Source of the DNA: Leucobacter salsicius M1-8
Lineage (GTDB): Bacteria > Actinomycetota > Actinomycetes > Actinomycetales > Microbacteriaceae
NCBI RefSeq assembly: GCF_000350525.1
Contig: NZ_AOCN01000026.1
Location: 1 to 64,000, forward strand
Direction: 5' to 3'
DNA length: 64,000 nucleotides
The notes beneath the pieces were generated by a model. That model saw only the letters and a program-made list of their open reading frames with translations. It ran no database searches and was not told where the DNA came from. This document shows positions 56,710-64,000 of this stretch, piece after piece. Each line of letters begins with the position of its first letter. Position 1 is the first letter of the stretch. A program made the position numbers and the translations under genes.

Positions 56710-57188
56710 TGCGCGCTGGAGTACGCCTCGGCATTGATGTCGGCAAGGCCCGTGTGGGGGTCGCGCGCTGCGACCCCCATGCCATGCTCGCGACCCCGGT
56801 CGAGACTGTTACGCGAGATCTCGAGGGTGATTCCGACCTGATCCGGATCGTGGAGATCGCGACCGAACTGGGCGCGATGGAAACGATCGTCGGGCTGCCC
56901 ATCAACATGCGTGGCGAGCGCACACTGTCGACCGAGGACGCCGTGCAGTTCGCCGAGCGACTGGCGGAGAAGCTCGCGGCCTCGGGCGTCTCGGTGCGCC
57001 TGGTGGACGAGCGCCTGTCGACGGTGTCGGCCCAGGGTCAATTGCGACAGGCTGGCAAGAAGACTAAGCAGAGCCGCAGCATTATCGATCAGGCCGCGGC
57101 CGTCGTGATTCTGCAGCACGCGCTCGACACGGAGCGATCACGGGGCACGGCGCCCGGTGAAGCGGTCGGGCAGAACGAGGGGAACTAA
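56709..57188 (+). CDS. ruvX: RuvX/YqgF RNase H-like nuclease
   Basis: Putative Holliday junction resolvase, also linked to pre-16S rRNA processing. 159 residues from GTG. RNase H-like fold with GIDVGKARVGVARCDP (about 8-23), VGLPINMRGE and RLVDERLST, the conserved acids. The start is inside the alaS stop and mltG follows. Confidence 0.93.
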   Translation: MRAGVRLGIDVGKARVGVARCDPHAMLATPVETVTRDLEGDSDLIRIVEIATELGAMETIVGLPINMRGERTLSTEDAVQFAERLAEKLAASGVSVRLVDERLSTVSAQGQLRQAGKKTKQSRSIIDQAAAVVILQHALDTERSRGTAPGEAVGQNEGN

Positions 57189-57192
57189 GCAA

Positions 57193-58305
57193 GTGAACGC
57201 ACGGTCGAAGAGCGCGGGGAAGCGCTCGACCCGCCGCCAGGTGGGCAAGCGCATTCTGATCTCGCTGCTCGTGACGGTGATCTTGCTGGGGGGCCTCGCT
57301 GCAGCGGGCGCATACCTGTGGTCGCAGTACGGCAGCCAGATTTCGCTCGCGATGGGTTGGACGACGAACGACTATGAGGGCCAGGGCGAAGGCGAGACCG
57401 TCGTGGTCATCACCGAGGGGGAGATCGGCGAGGACATCGCACACGCGCTCGCCGAGGCCGACGTTGTCAAGACCAGCGAGGCCTTCTACGACCTGCTGCT
57501 CGCGCAGGATCCCGCCGCCGAGTTCATGCCGGGTTCGTACAAGGTGAAGTTGCAGATGAGCTCGCAGGCCGCGCTCGATGCGCTGCTTGACCCCGCGAAC
57601 CGCATGGCCTTCACCGCCATGATTCCCGAGGGGAAGACCGTCAGTCAGACTCTCGAGATCGTTTCGGCGGGCGCCGGGATTCCGCTCGAGGAACTGGAGG
57701 CCGCGGCGGAGGATCCCGCCGCCTTTGGCCTGCCGGCTGGCGTCGACTCGCTTGAGGGCTGGCTGTTCCCCGCCACCTACGAGTTTGAGGAGAGCACGAC
57801 GGGCGCCGAGGCGATTCAGCGCATGGTCGACCGCCAGCGCGAGGTGCTCGACGAATTTGGCGTCGCCGAGGCGGATCGCGAACGCGTTCTGACGATCGCG
57901 GCGATGGTGCAGCGCGAGGGCGGCCGCATTGAGGACTTCGCCAAGGTGTCGCGCGTGATCGAAAACCGGCTCGCGCAAGACATGTTGCTGCAGATGGACT
58001 CCACCGCACAGTACGGCATGGGCCAGCACGACGATGGCAGCGTGTGGTCGACCGACGAGGCGCTGAGCGACGACAACCCCTGGAACACCTACGTGCACAC
58101 GGGGCTCCCCAAGGGGCCCATCGCCAACCCGGGGGCCGACGCGATCGAGGCGACGCTCAACCCGGCGCCGGGTGACTGGCTCTACTTCGTTGCAGTGAAC
58201 CTCGACACCCGCGAGTCGCTGTTCAGCGCGACGCTTGAGGAGCACAATGCTGCCGTGGGCGTGCTGAACGAGTGGTGCGCGGCGAATCCCGGTAAGGGCT
58301 GCTAA
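57193..58305 (+). CDS. mltG: Endolytic murein transglycosylase MltG
   Basis: Cuts nascent glycan strands in cell-wall synthesis. 370 residues from GTG-57193; the longer frame from 57157 overlaps ruvX. A basic N terminus, one membrane helix (LISLLVTVILLGGLAAAGAYL, about 19-39, one residue trimmed here) and the YceG domain with AAMVQREGG (catalytic Glu about 241) and YNTYVHTGLPKGPIANPG-type end, here WNTYVHTGLPKGPI. Usual order ruvX-mltG-aroE. Confidence 0.94.
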   Translation: MNARSKSAGKRSTRRQVGKRILISLLVTVILLGGLAAAGAYLWSQYGSQISLAMGWTTNDYEGQGEGETVVVITEGEIGEDIAHALAEADVVKTSEAFYDLLLAQDPAAEFMPGSYKVKLQMSSQAALDALLDPANRMAFTAMIPEGKTVSQTLEIVSAGAGIPLEELEAAAEDPAAFGLPAGVDSLEGWLFPATYEFEESTTGAEAIQRMVDRQREVLDEFGVAEADRERVLTIAAMVQREGGRIEDFAKVSRVIENRLAQDMLLQMDSTAQYGMGQHDDGSVWSTDEALSDDNPWNTYVHTGLPKGPIANPGADAIEATLNPAPGDWLYFVAVNLDTRESLFSATLEEHNAAVGVLNEWCAANPGKGC

Positions 58306-58307
58306 CA

Positions 58308-59162
58308 GTGTCGCACCAGCAACTCGCTGTGATGGGGGACCCCATCGCACACTCAAAATCGCCTCTGATTCACCGAGCCGCGTACCGCGAGCTCGGGCTG
58401 GATTGGCGGTATCGCGCGATCCGGTGCGGGGAGGCGCCCCTCGCGGCGTTCCTCGCGGGCCGCGGGCGCGAGTGGCGGGGGCTGTCGCTCACGATGCCGC
58501 TGAAGGACGAGGCCTACCGCCTCGCCCACACGCTTGACGGGACCGCCCGCGAGAGTGGCGTGGTCAACACGCTGCTGCGGCTTGAGGGATCCGACGCGCC
58601 GCGGTGGGCTGGATTCAACACCGACGTGGCCGGGCTCGCCCGCGCCATCGCGCGCGCAGGGCTCGACGCGACCCGCACGATCGTGCTGGGCGCGGGCGCG
58701 ACCGCCGGCTCGGCGATCCTCGCCGCACGACACCTCGGGGCGACTCAGGTCACGGTGATGGCGCGCCGGATCGAGGCCGCGCAGGCTTTGGCCGAGCGTT
58801 TCGACGGCACGCAGGGGCCCGCGGGCACCGTATCGGTGCGGGCGGCGGCACTCGCTTCGACACCGGGATCAGTAGCACTTGATTCGACCCTCGTGATTTC
58901 GACCCTGCCCGGCCACGGCGTCGACTGGGACGCGCTCGCGGTGCCCGCCGGCAGTGCGCCACTGTTTGACGTCGCTTACAACCCCTGGCCCTCGGCAGCC
59001 GCACGCGTGTGGAGCTCGGCCGGAGGCGCCGCACACAGCGGCATCGACATGCTGGTGGAACAGGCCCTGATACAGGTGCGGATCTTCACGCAGGGCGATC
59101 CGGAGACCCCGCTTCCTGACGAGGCGCGCGTACTCGCAGCCATGCGAGCCTCCGCGGCCTGA
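58308..59162 (+). CDS. aroE: Shikimate dehydrogenase
   Basis: Reduces 3-dehydroshikimate to shikimate with NADPH. 284 residues from GTG. Substrate site [17 protein letters not shown] (about 8-24) and [11 protein letters not shown] with the catalytic Lys; nucleotide fold with [15 protein letters not shown] (about 127-141); ends near [12 protein letters not shown]. Follows mltG by 2 bp. Confidence 0.94.
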   Translation: MSHQQLAVMGDPIAHSKSPLIHRAAYRELGLDWRYRAIRCGEAPLAAFLAGRGREWRGLSLTMPLKDEAYRLAHTLDGTARESGVVNTLLRLEGSDAPRWAGFNTDVAGLARAIARAGLDATRTIVLGAGATAGSAILAARHLGATQVTVMARRIEAAQALAERFDGTQGPAGTVSVRAAALASTPGSVALDSTLVISTLPGHGVDWDALAVPAGSAPLFDVAYNPWPSAAARVWSSAGGAAHSGIDMLVEQALIQVRIFTQGDPETPLPDEARVLAAMRASAA

Positions 59163-59217
59163 CCTTCGCGCCGCGCGAGGTACATCGGGGCCCTCCAAAT
59201 ATGGGAGGATGGTGGGT

Positions 59218-60414
59218 ATGCTGCGTTGGCTCACTGCCGGAGAATCTCACGGCCCAGAATTGATCGCTGTCCTCGAGGGACTGCCCGCGGGCGTGCCCGT
59301 TTCGCTTGATGAGATCCGTGCTGATCTCGTCAGGCGCAAGCTTGGCTATGGCCGCGGCTCACGTATGAAGTTCGAACAGGACGAATTGAACCTGTCGGGC
59401 GGCGTCGTGCAGGGTGTCTCGATTGGAGGCCCCGTCGCCATTCGTATCGGTAACACCGAGTGGCCCAAGTGGACCGAGGTGATGAGCCCCGAGAAGACCG
59501 AGCTCTCTGAGAAGAGCCGCGGTCGCGGTGCCCCACTGACGCGTCCCCGCCCCGGTCACGCCGACCTGGTGGGTATGCAGAAGTATGGCTTTGACGAGGC
59601 ACGCCCCGTGCTCGAGCGTGCAAGCGCCCGTGAGACTGCGGCACGCGTCGCGCTGGGCGCCGTCGCCCGCGCATTCCTCGCCGAGCTGGGCATCACCCTC
59701 GTGAGTCACACCGTGTCGCTCGGTGACGTAGTCGTGCCTGCAGGATCGCCGCTGCCTCGTGCCAGCGACGTCGACGCACTCGACGCCGACCCGATGCGCT
59801 GCTTCGATGCGGCCACCAGTGCGCGCATGGTGACCGAGATTGACGACACCAAGAAGTCGGGTGACACCATCGGCGGCATCGTCGAGGTGCTCGCTTACGG
59901 CCTGCCGCCCGGGTTGGGCTCGTACGTACATTGGGACCGTCGTCTCGATTCGAGACTCGCTGGTGCCCTCATGGGGATCCAGGCGATTAAGGCGGTCGAG
60001 GTCGGCGATGGTTTCGAAACCACCCGTCGACGCGGTTCGGTGGCTCACGACGAGCTGCACATTGAGAACGGCCAGATCGCCCGCGAGACGGGCCGCGCAG
60101 GCGGCATCGAGGGCGGTATGACGACCGGTCAGGTGCTGCGCGTGCGCGCGGGCATGAAGCCGATCGCTACGGTGCCCCACGCACTGCCCACCATCGACAC
60201 TGAAACGGGCGAAGAGGCGAAGGCACACCACCAGCGCAGCGACGTTTCGGCGGTGCCCGCGGCCGGTGTCGTGGCCGAGGCAATGGTGGCCCTCATTCTT
60301 GCCGACGCGGTTTCCGAGAAGTTCGGCGGCGATAGCGTAACCGAGACTCGACGCAACCTTGAGTCGTACGTTGCGGCAATCCCCGAGCGGCTTGCGACCG
60401 TCATCGAATCGTGA
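59218..60414 (+). CDS. aroC: Chorismate synthase
   Basis: Makes chorismate from EPSP with reduced FMN. 398 residues from ATG-59218 ([21 protein letters not shown] trimmed), with ggagg 9 bp upstream; ATG-59209 would add three residues. Family signatures [22 protein letters not shown] (about 110-125) and the C-terminal [15 protein letters not shown]. Overlaps aroK by 4 bp. Confidence 0.96.
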   Translation: MLRWLTAGESHGPELIAVLEGLPAGVPVSLDEIRADLVRRKLGYGRGSRMKFEQDELNLSGGVVQGVSIGGPVAIRIGNTEWPKWTEVMSPEKTELSEKSRGRGAPLTRPRPGHADLVGMQKYGFDEARPVLERASARETAARVALGAVARAFLAELGITLVSHTVSLGDVVVPAGSPLPRASDVDALDADPMRCFDAATSARMVTEIDDTKKSGDTIGGIVEVLAYGLPPGLGSYVHWDRRLDSRLAGALMGIQAIKAVEVGDGFETTRRRGSVAHDELHIENGQIARETGRAGGIEGGMTTGQVLRVRAGMKPIATVPHALPTIDTETGEEAKAHHQRSDVSAVPAAGVVAEAMVALILADAVSEKFGGDSVTETRRNLESYVAAIPERLATVIES

Positions 60415-61160
60415 ACGCGTCACGGCGAGCCTCGCGCACCGCGGGCCCGCCCACTCACAAGCCAAAGCCCGCGCCGCCGCGCGCGGCTGAGGCTAGTGAG
60501 CCCTCTGCGGTGACCCCGCTCCCTGCTGCTGATCAGCCGCAGCAGGGAGCCGGCGTGCCCGCTGTGCCCACCGAGGGCACTGAGGCCTCCGCATCCCGCG
60601 TGGGTCGCCCGCGGCGGAGACGCCGCAAGCGCGCCGCTCCCCGGGTTGCAGAGCGCGTGATCGTGTTTGTCGGCCCCATGGCCGCGGGCAAGACCAGCCT
60701 CGGTAAGCGCGTCGCACGCGAACTGGGCGTGCCCTTTGTTGATAGCGACGCGGTGTTCGTGCGCTCGCACGGGCCGATTACCGAGTTCTTCGCCAACTAC
60801 GGAGAGCCCGAGTTTCGGCGCATTGAGGCCGAGGTGATCGCGCGCGAGCTGTCGACCGGGAGCGGGAAGGTCCTTGCCCTGGGCGGGGGGGCCGTGCTCA
60901 CCGAGTCGACCCGGGAGCTTCTCGCCGCGCATCCGGTCGTGCTGCTCATGACCACGCAGGAGGCGGTGCTGCGCACCGCCAACCTGTCCCGTCGGCCGCT
61001 CCTGCGCGACGACCCCAACGCTTGGGGTCGCATTCTCAAGGAACGCAAGCCGCTCTACGACGAGGTCTCAGATGTGACTTTTCGCACCGATCGTGCCACC
61101 AAGGAGCAGCTCGCCAGGCGCGTCGCCAACTGGGCGCGCACCTATCGTGGTCGGCGCTAA
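60411..61160 (+). CDS. aroK: Shikimate kinase with long basic N-terminal extension
   Basis: Phosphorylates shikimate. 249 residues from GTG overlapping the aroC stop. The kinase core begins near 80: Walker [12 protein letters not shown] (about 87-97), substrate Asp in [15 protein letters not shown], and GGGAVLT. The first 78 residues are Pro/Ala/Ser-rich and end in RRRRRKRAA, an extension not needed for the normal 170-residue enzyme. A start nearer the core cannot be excluded. Confidence 0.92.
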   Translation: MNASRRASRTAGPPTHKPKPAPPRAAEASEPSAVTPLPAADQPQQGAGVPAVPTEGTEASASRVGRPRRRRRKRAAPRVAERVIVFVGPMAAGKTSLGKRVARELGVPFVDSDAVFVRSHGPITEFFANYGEPEFRRIEAEVIARELSTGSGKVLALGGGAVLTESTRELLAAHPVVLLMTTQEAVLRTANLSRRPLLRDDPNAWGRILKERKPLYDEVSDVTFRTDRATKEQLARRVANWARTYRGRR

Positions 61161-61229
61161 CGGGCTTTTCGAGCGGCACTTGTTTTCCCATCTTTCCCTT
61201 CCTCTTACTGCACAGAACGGGGTTCCCCT

Positions 61230-62312
61230 ATGAACCAGGACATCACCGAGATTCAGGTCACCGGCGAGACGAGTTACACCGTCACGGTGGGCCGCGGTGT
61301 GCTCGAACGTGTGCCCGAGGCACTCGGCGATCGCGTTTCGAAGATCCTTATTGTGCACACGCCCACCGTGGGTCGCGTGGCGTCAGAGCTGCGCGATGCG
61401 CTCGGCGCCCGCTATGACCAGGTGCTGCTTGCCGAGGTGCCCGACGCCGAGTCGGCGAAGCGCATCGAGGTCGCCGCATTCTGCTGGCAGATCATGGGCC
61501 AGGCCGACTTCACCCGCACCGACGCCGTCATCGGCCTTGGTGGCGGTGCGGTGACCGACCTCGCTGGCTTTGTGGCGGCCACTTGGCTGCGCGGCGTGCG
61601 CCTCATCAACATTCCGACGAGTGTGCTCGGGATGGTCGACGCGGCGGTGGGCGGCAAGACCGGCCTCAACACCGCCGAGGGCAAGAACCTCGTAGGTGCC
61701 TTCTACGCACCCGCTGCGGTGATCTGCGATCTTGACCTGCTCGCGACGCTGCCGCGCAACGAGCTGCTCGCGGGCTTCGCCGAGGTCGCAAAGTGCGGTT
61801 TCATCGCCGAGCCCGAGATCCTCGATCTGATCGAGGCCAACGTCGCCGTCGCTACTGACCCGTCGACCCCCGAGTTCAAGCGCCTCATCGAGCTGGCCAT
61901 CGGGGTCAAGGTGCGCGTGGTCTCCGAGGACTTCAAGGAGGGCGGCCTGCGCGAGATCCTGAATTACGGCCACACCCTGGGCCACGCGATCGAGCACGCC
62001 GAGCGCTACCAGTGGCGCCACGGCGTCGCGATCTCCATCGGCATGATGTACGCGGCTGAGTTGGGTCGCCTAGCCGGTGCGCTCTCAGACGAGGCTGTGG
62101 ACCGTCACCGCCGCGTGCTGACACTGCTGACGCTGCCGCTCAACTACCCCGGAGGTCGCTGGCAGAGCCTGCTCGCAGCGATGCAGCGAGACAAGAAAGC
62201 TCGGGCAGGCATGCTGCGCTTCATCGTGCTCGACGAGATCGGCAAGCCCCGCGTGCTTGCGGGCGTCGACGAGTCGATGCTGCAGTTCGCCTACCAGGAG
62301 ATCGCGAACTAG
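61230..62312 (+). CDS. aroB: 3-dehydroquinate synthase
   Basis: Second step of the shikimate pathway. 360 residues. NAD site GLGGGAVTDLAGFVAAT (about 103-119), metal-binding region with EVAKCGFIAE, NYGHTLGHAIEH (about 243-254) and the Lys-rich GGKTGLN. ATG-61230 follows a spacer after aroK. Standard length. Confidence 0.96.
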   Translation: MNQDITEIQVTGETSYTVTVGRGVLERVPEALGDRVSKILIVHTPTVGRVASELRDALGARYDQVLLAEVPDAESAKRIEVAAFCWQIMGQADFTRTDAVIGLGGGAVTDLAGFVAATWLRGVRLINIPTSVLGMVDAAVGGKTGLNTAEGKNLVGAFYAPAAVICDLDLLATLPRNELLAGFAEVAKCGFIAEPEILDLIEANVAVATDPSTPEFKRLIELAIGVKVRVVSEDFKEGGLREILNYGHTLGHAIEHAERYQWRHGVAISIGMMYAAELGRLAGALSDEAVDRHRRVLTLLTLPLNYPGGRWQSLLAAMQRDKKARAGMLRFIVLDEIGKPRVLAGVDESMLQFAYQEIAN

Positions 62313-62321
62313 CATCAGCTC

Positions 62322-62813
62322 ATGACTGACGCAACACACGGCAGCCCAGCGGCGACAGAACTGACTCTCGTGAGTTCCTGCCTCGCGGGGCTGCCGTGTC
62401 GCTACGACGGCCGGGCTAAGCCCGATGCCGAGATCGTGCGTGCGGTGCGTGAGGGGCGGGCGGGGCCCGCCTGCGCCGAACAGCTCGGCGGGTTACCGAC
62501 GCCCCGCCCCGCTGCCGAAATCGTGGGCGGTGACGGGCACGATGTGCTCGCTGGCCGGGCCCGCGTGCTTGGCTTGGACGGTGAGGATTTCACGTCGGAG
62601 TTTGTGGCGGGCGCCCGCAAGGTGGCCGAGATCGTCGCCGAGCGCGGGATCACGAGCGCGACGTTGCAGGCGCGGAGCCCTTCCTGCGGGGCCGCGCAGG
62701 TCTACGACGGCACGCACACGGGGCAGCTCATCCAGGGTGATGGCGTACTCGCCGCGCTGCTCCGGGCTCAGGGCCTCGAGATCGAGACGATCCGGGGCGC
62801 ATCAGGGGTCTAG
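62322..62813 (+). CDS. DUF523 family protein
   Basis: A 163-residue protein with conserved Cys residues: VSSCLAGLPCRYDG near the start (about 15-28), PACAEQLGGLPTPRP (about 49-63) and SPSCGAAQVYDG (about 125-136). The Cys pattern suggests metal or cluster binding; function unknown. It starts 9 bp after aroB. Confidence 0.85.
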   Translation: MTDATHGSPAATELTLVSSCLAGLPCRYDGRAKPDAEIVRAVREGRAGPACAEQLGGLPTPRPAAEIVGGDGHDVLAGRARVLGLDGEDFTSEFVAGARKVAEIVAERGITSATLQARSPSCGAAQVYDGTHTGQLIQGDGVLAALLRAQGLEIETIRGASGV

Positions 62814-62822
62814 CCGCCGACC

Positions 62823-63591
62823 CTACCGCCCGCGGCGCCGGTACAGCAGCGTCGCGACCGCAAACGCCGCTACGAGGATGCCCGCGCACCAGGCGAGCGC
62901 GACCCAGATTTCATCGTCCACCGTGCCGGAGGTCAGGAGCCCCCGCACGCTGTTGACGATGGGCGTGACCGGCTGGTTTTCGGCGAACCAGCGCACGGGC
63001 CCCGGCATCGTATCCGTGGGCACGAACGCCGAGCTGATGAACGGGAGAAAAATCAGCGGGTAGGCGAATGCGCTGGCGCCGTCGATGGTCTTCGCGGTGA
63101 GGCCGGGGATCACCGCGAGCCACGTGAGCGCGATGGTGAAGAGCCCGAGGATGCCCGCGACGGCAAGCCACTCAAGCAGGGAAAGCGCTCGACCGGAATC
63201 CCATGATCAACGCGACTCCCACGACCACCGTGAGCGCGATCGCGTTGGCGACGAGCGATGTGAGCACGTGCGCCCACAGCACAGCGGAGCGGGCCACGGG
63301 CATTGACTGGAATCGCTCGAGAATACCCGACTGCAGGTCGGTGAAGAGTCGAAACGCCGTGTACGAGATGCCCGAGGCGATGGTGATGAGCAGGATGCCG
63401 GGTAGCAGGTAGCTGACGTAGGAGCCCTGGTAGCTGCCGGTGTTAATCGCACCTCCCAGCACGTAGACGAACAGCAGTAGCATCGCGACCGGCGTAATCG
63501 CGGTCGTGATGATGGTGTCGGGGCTACGGAACACGTGTTTGAGTGAGCGGCCCGTGAGCGTCGCGGTGTCACCCAGAATGTGGTTCGTCAT
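62823..63591 (-). pseudogene. ABC-2 type exporter permease, frameshifted
   Basis: Permease of a drug or antibiotic exporter (DrrB-like, ABC-2 family). The frame from ATG-63591 ([17 protein letters not shown]) runs for about 139 residues with membrane helices (AITPVAMLLLFVYVLGGAI, SYLLPGILLITIASGISY) and stops at 63172. The next frame resumes at once with LLEWLAVAGILGLFTIALT and continues to PDT-type end, here FAVATLLYRRRGR at 62823. One base too many near 63178-63186 explains it. Either a sequencing error or a recent inactivation. It overlaps the ATPase gene by 4 bp. Confidence 0.85.
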
Positions 63592-64000
63592 GATGCGTCC
63601 TCCTCGTGAGACGTGTCGGTGTGAGGGCTCTTCGTGACCGCCAGGTAGATGTCCTCGAGGGAGGGCTGCTGCTCGACGTACCGCTTCTGGGCCGGGGGCA
63701 GCAACCGCTTCAGCTCGGGCAAGGTGCCAGAGGTGATGATGCGGCCGGTGTGCAGGATCGCAATGCGATCGGCCAGGTGTTCCGCCTCGTCGAGGTACTG
63801 CGTCGTGAGGAGGACGGTCGTGCCGCGGGCCGACAGCGCCTTGATCGTAGCCCACACGGAGCGCCGGGCCTCGGGGTCGAGGCCCGTAGTGGGCTCGTCA
63901 AGGAAGATCACTGGTGGGTCACCAACGAGGCCGAGGGCGATGTCGAGACGGCGCCGCATGCCTCCCGAATAGGTAGCGACCTTGCGGTGGGCGGCCTCGG
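63588..64000 (-). CDS. ABC transporter ATPase (DrrA-like), 5' part outside window
   Basis: ATP-binding subunit of the ABC-2 exporter, C-terminal 137 residues visible. Signature [12 protein letters not shown], Walker [14 protein letters not shown], switch-region [15 protein letters not shown] and a DrrA-type end [12 protein letters not shown]. Frame is open to the window edge. Partner of the frameshifted permease; substrate unknown. Confidence 0.93.
   Translation of the reverse strand, partial: EAAHRKVATYSGGMRRRLDIALGLVGDPPVIFLDEPTTGLDPEARRSVWATIKALSARGTTVLLTTQYLDEAEHLADRIAILHTGRIITSGTLPELKRLLPPAQKRYVEQQPSLEDIYLAVTKSPHTDTSHEEDAS

Overview
The window looks like chromosome of a high-GC actinobacterium, most probably a member of Microbacteriaceae (Leucobacter-like). 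The reasons are the conserved order comEC-holA-rpsT-lepA-hemW-hrcA-dnaJ-rsmE-phoH-ybeY-CBS protein-era, the block ruvAB-yajC-secDF-rel, the block alaS-ruvX-mltG-aroE-aroC-aroK-aroB, frequent GTG/TTG starts, and strongly G/C-biased third codon positions from about 22.5 kb onward. The genus is inference; family-level placement rests on gene order and protein style only.

Region 1 (1 to about 22,477) is an accessory island, visibly richer in A/T than the rest. It is divided by nine direct copies of a repeat of about 105 bp (full copies at about 6.2, 8.1, 11.2, 16.6, 18.6 and 19.9 kb; half copies at 1.1, 4.2 and 22.4 kb). The last half copy runs straight into the conserved VSGANC segment of comEC, so comEC survives only as a 3' piece. 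The copies share a core, gtctctgg, that also occurs at the comEC junction. This is the pattern expected if short elements were stacked by site-specific recombination at one att-like site. A separate 3-kb segment, a DEAD-like helicase fused to a nuclease, sits exactly between the two halves of one repeat, as if inserted at its core. No integrase is present in the window.

The cassettes carry mostly defence-like or unknown cargo: the helicase-nuclease; a two-TM protein with a GAF-like domain plus a small basic protein; a 506-aa protein with a Vsr-like PD-(D/E)XK domain; an Mrr-like nuclease with a zinc ribbon; a TIGR04141/DUF6119 protein; several small membrane proteins and lipoproteins; and an ECF sigma factor with a membrane partner. 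Mobile debris includes an IS256-family transposase at the left edge, IS3-family fragments and one complete-looking IS110-family transposase. Upstream of the IS110 gene is a region folding into three consecutive stem-loops, a good candidate bridge RNA: its third loop contains a 10-nt match to the element's other end.

Region 2 (22.5 to 64 kb) is ordinary core chromosome: DNA replication and repair (holA, ruvA, ruvB, ruvX, rarA), translation (rpsT, rpsD, lepA, alaS, rsmE, ybeY, era), heat shock (hrcA with a CIRCE operator, dnaJ), Sec secretion (yajC, secD, secF), stringent response (rel), leucine synthesis (leuA behind a leader-peptide attenuator), cell wall (mltG) and most of the shikimate pathway (aroE, aroC, aroK, aroB). 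The right edge holds an ABC-2 exporter whose permease gene is frameshifted. Many of these genes overlap by 1 to 4 bases and form evident operons, with strong hairpin terminators between blocks.
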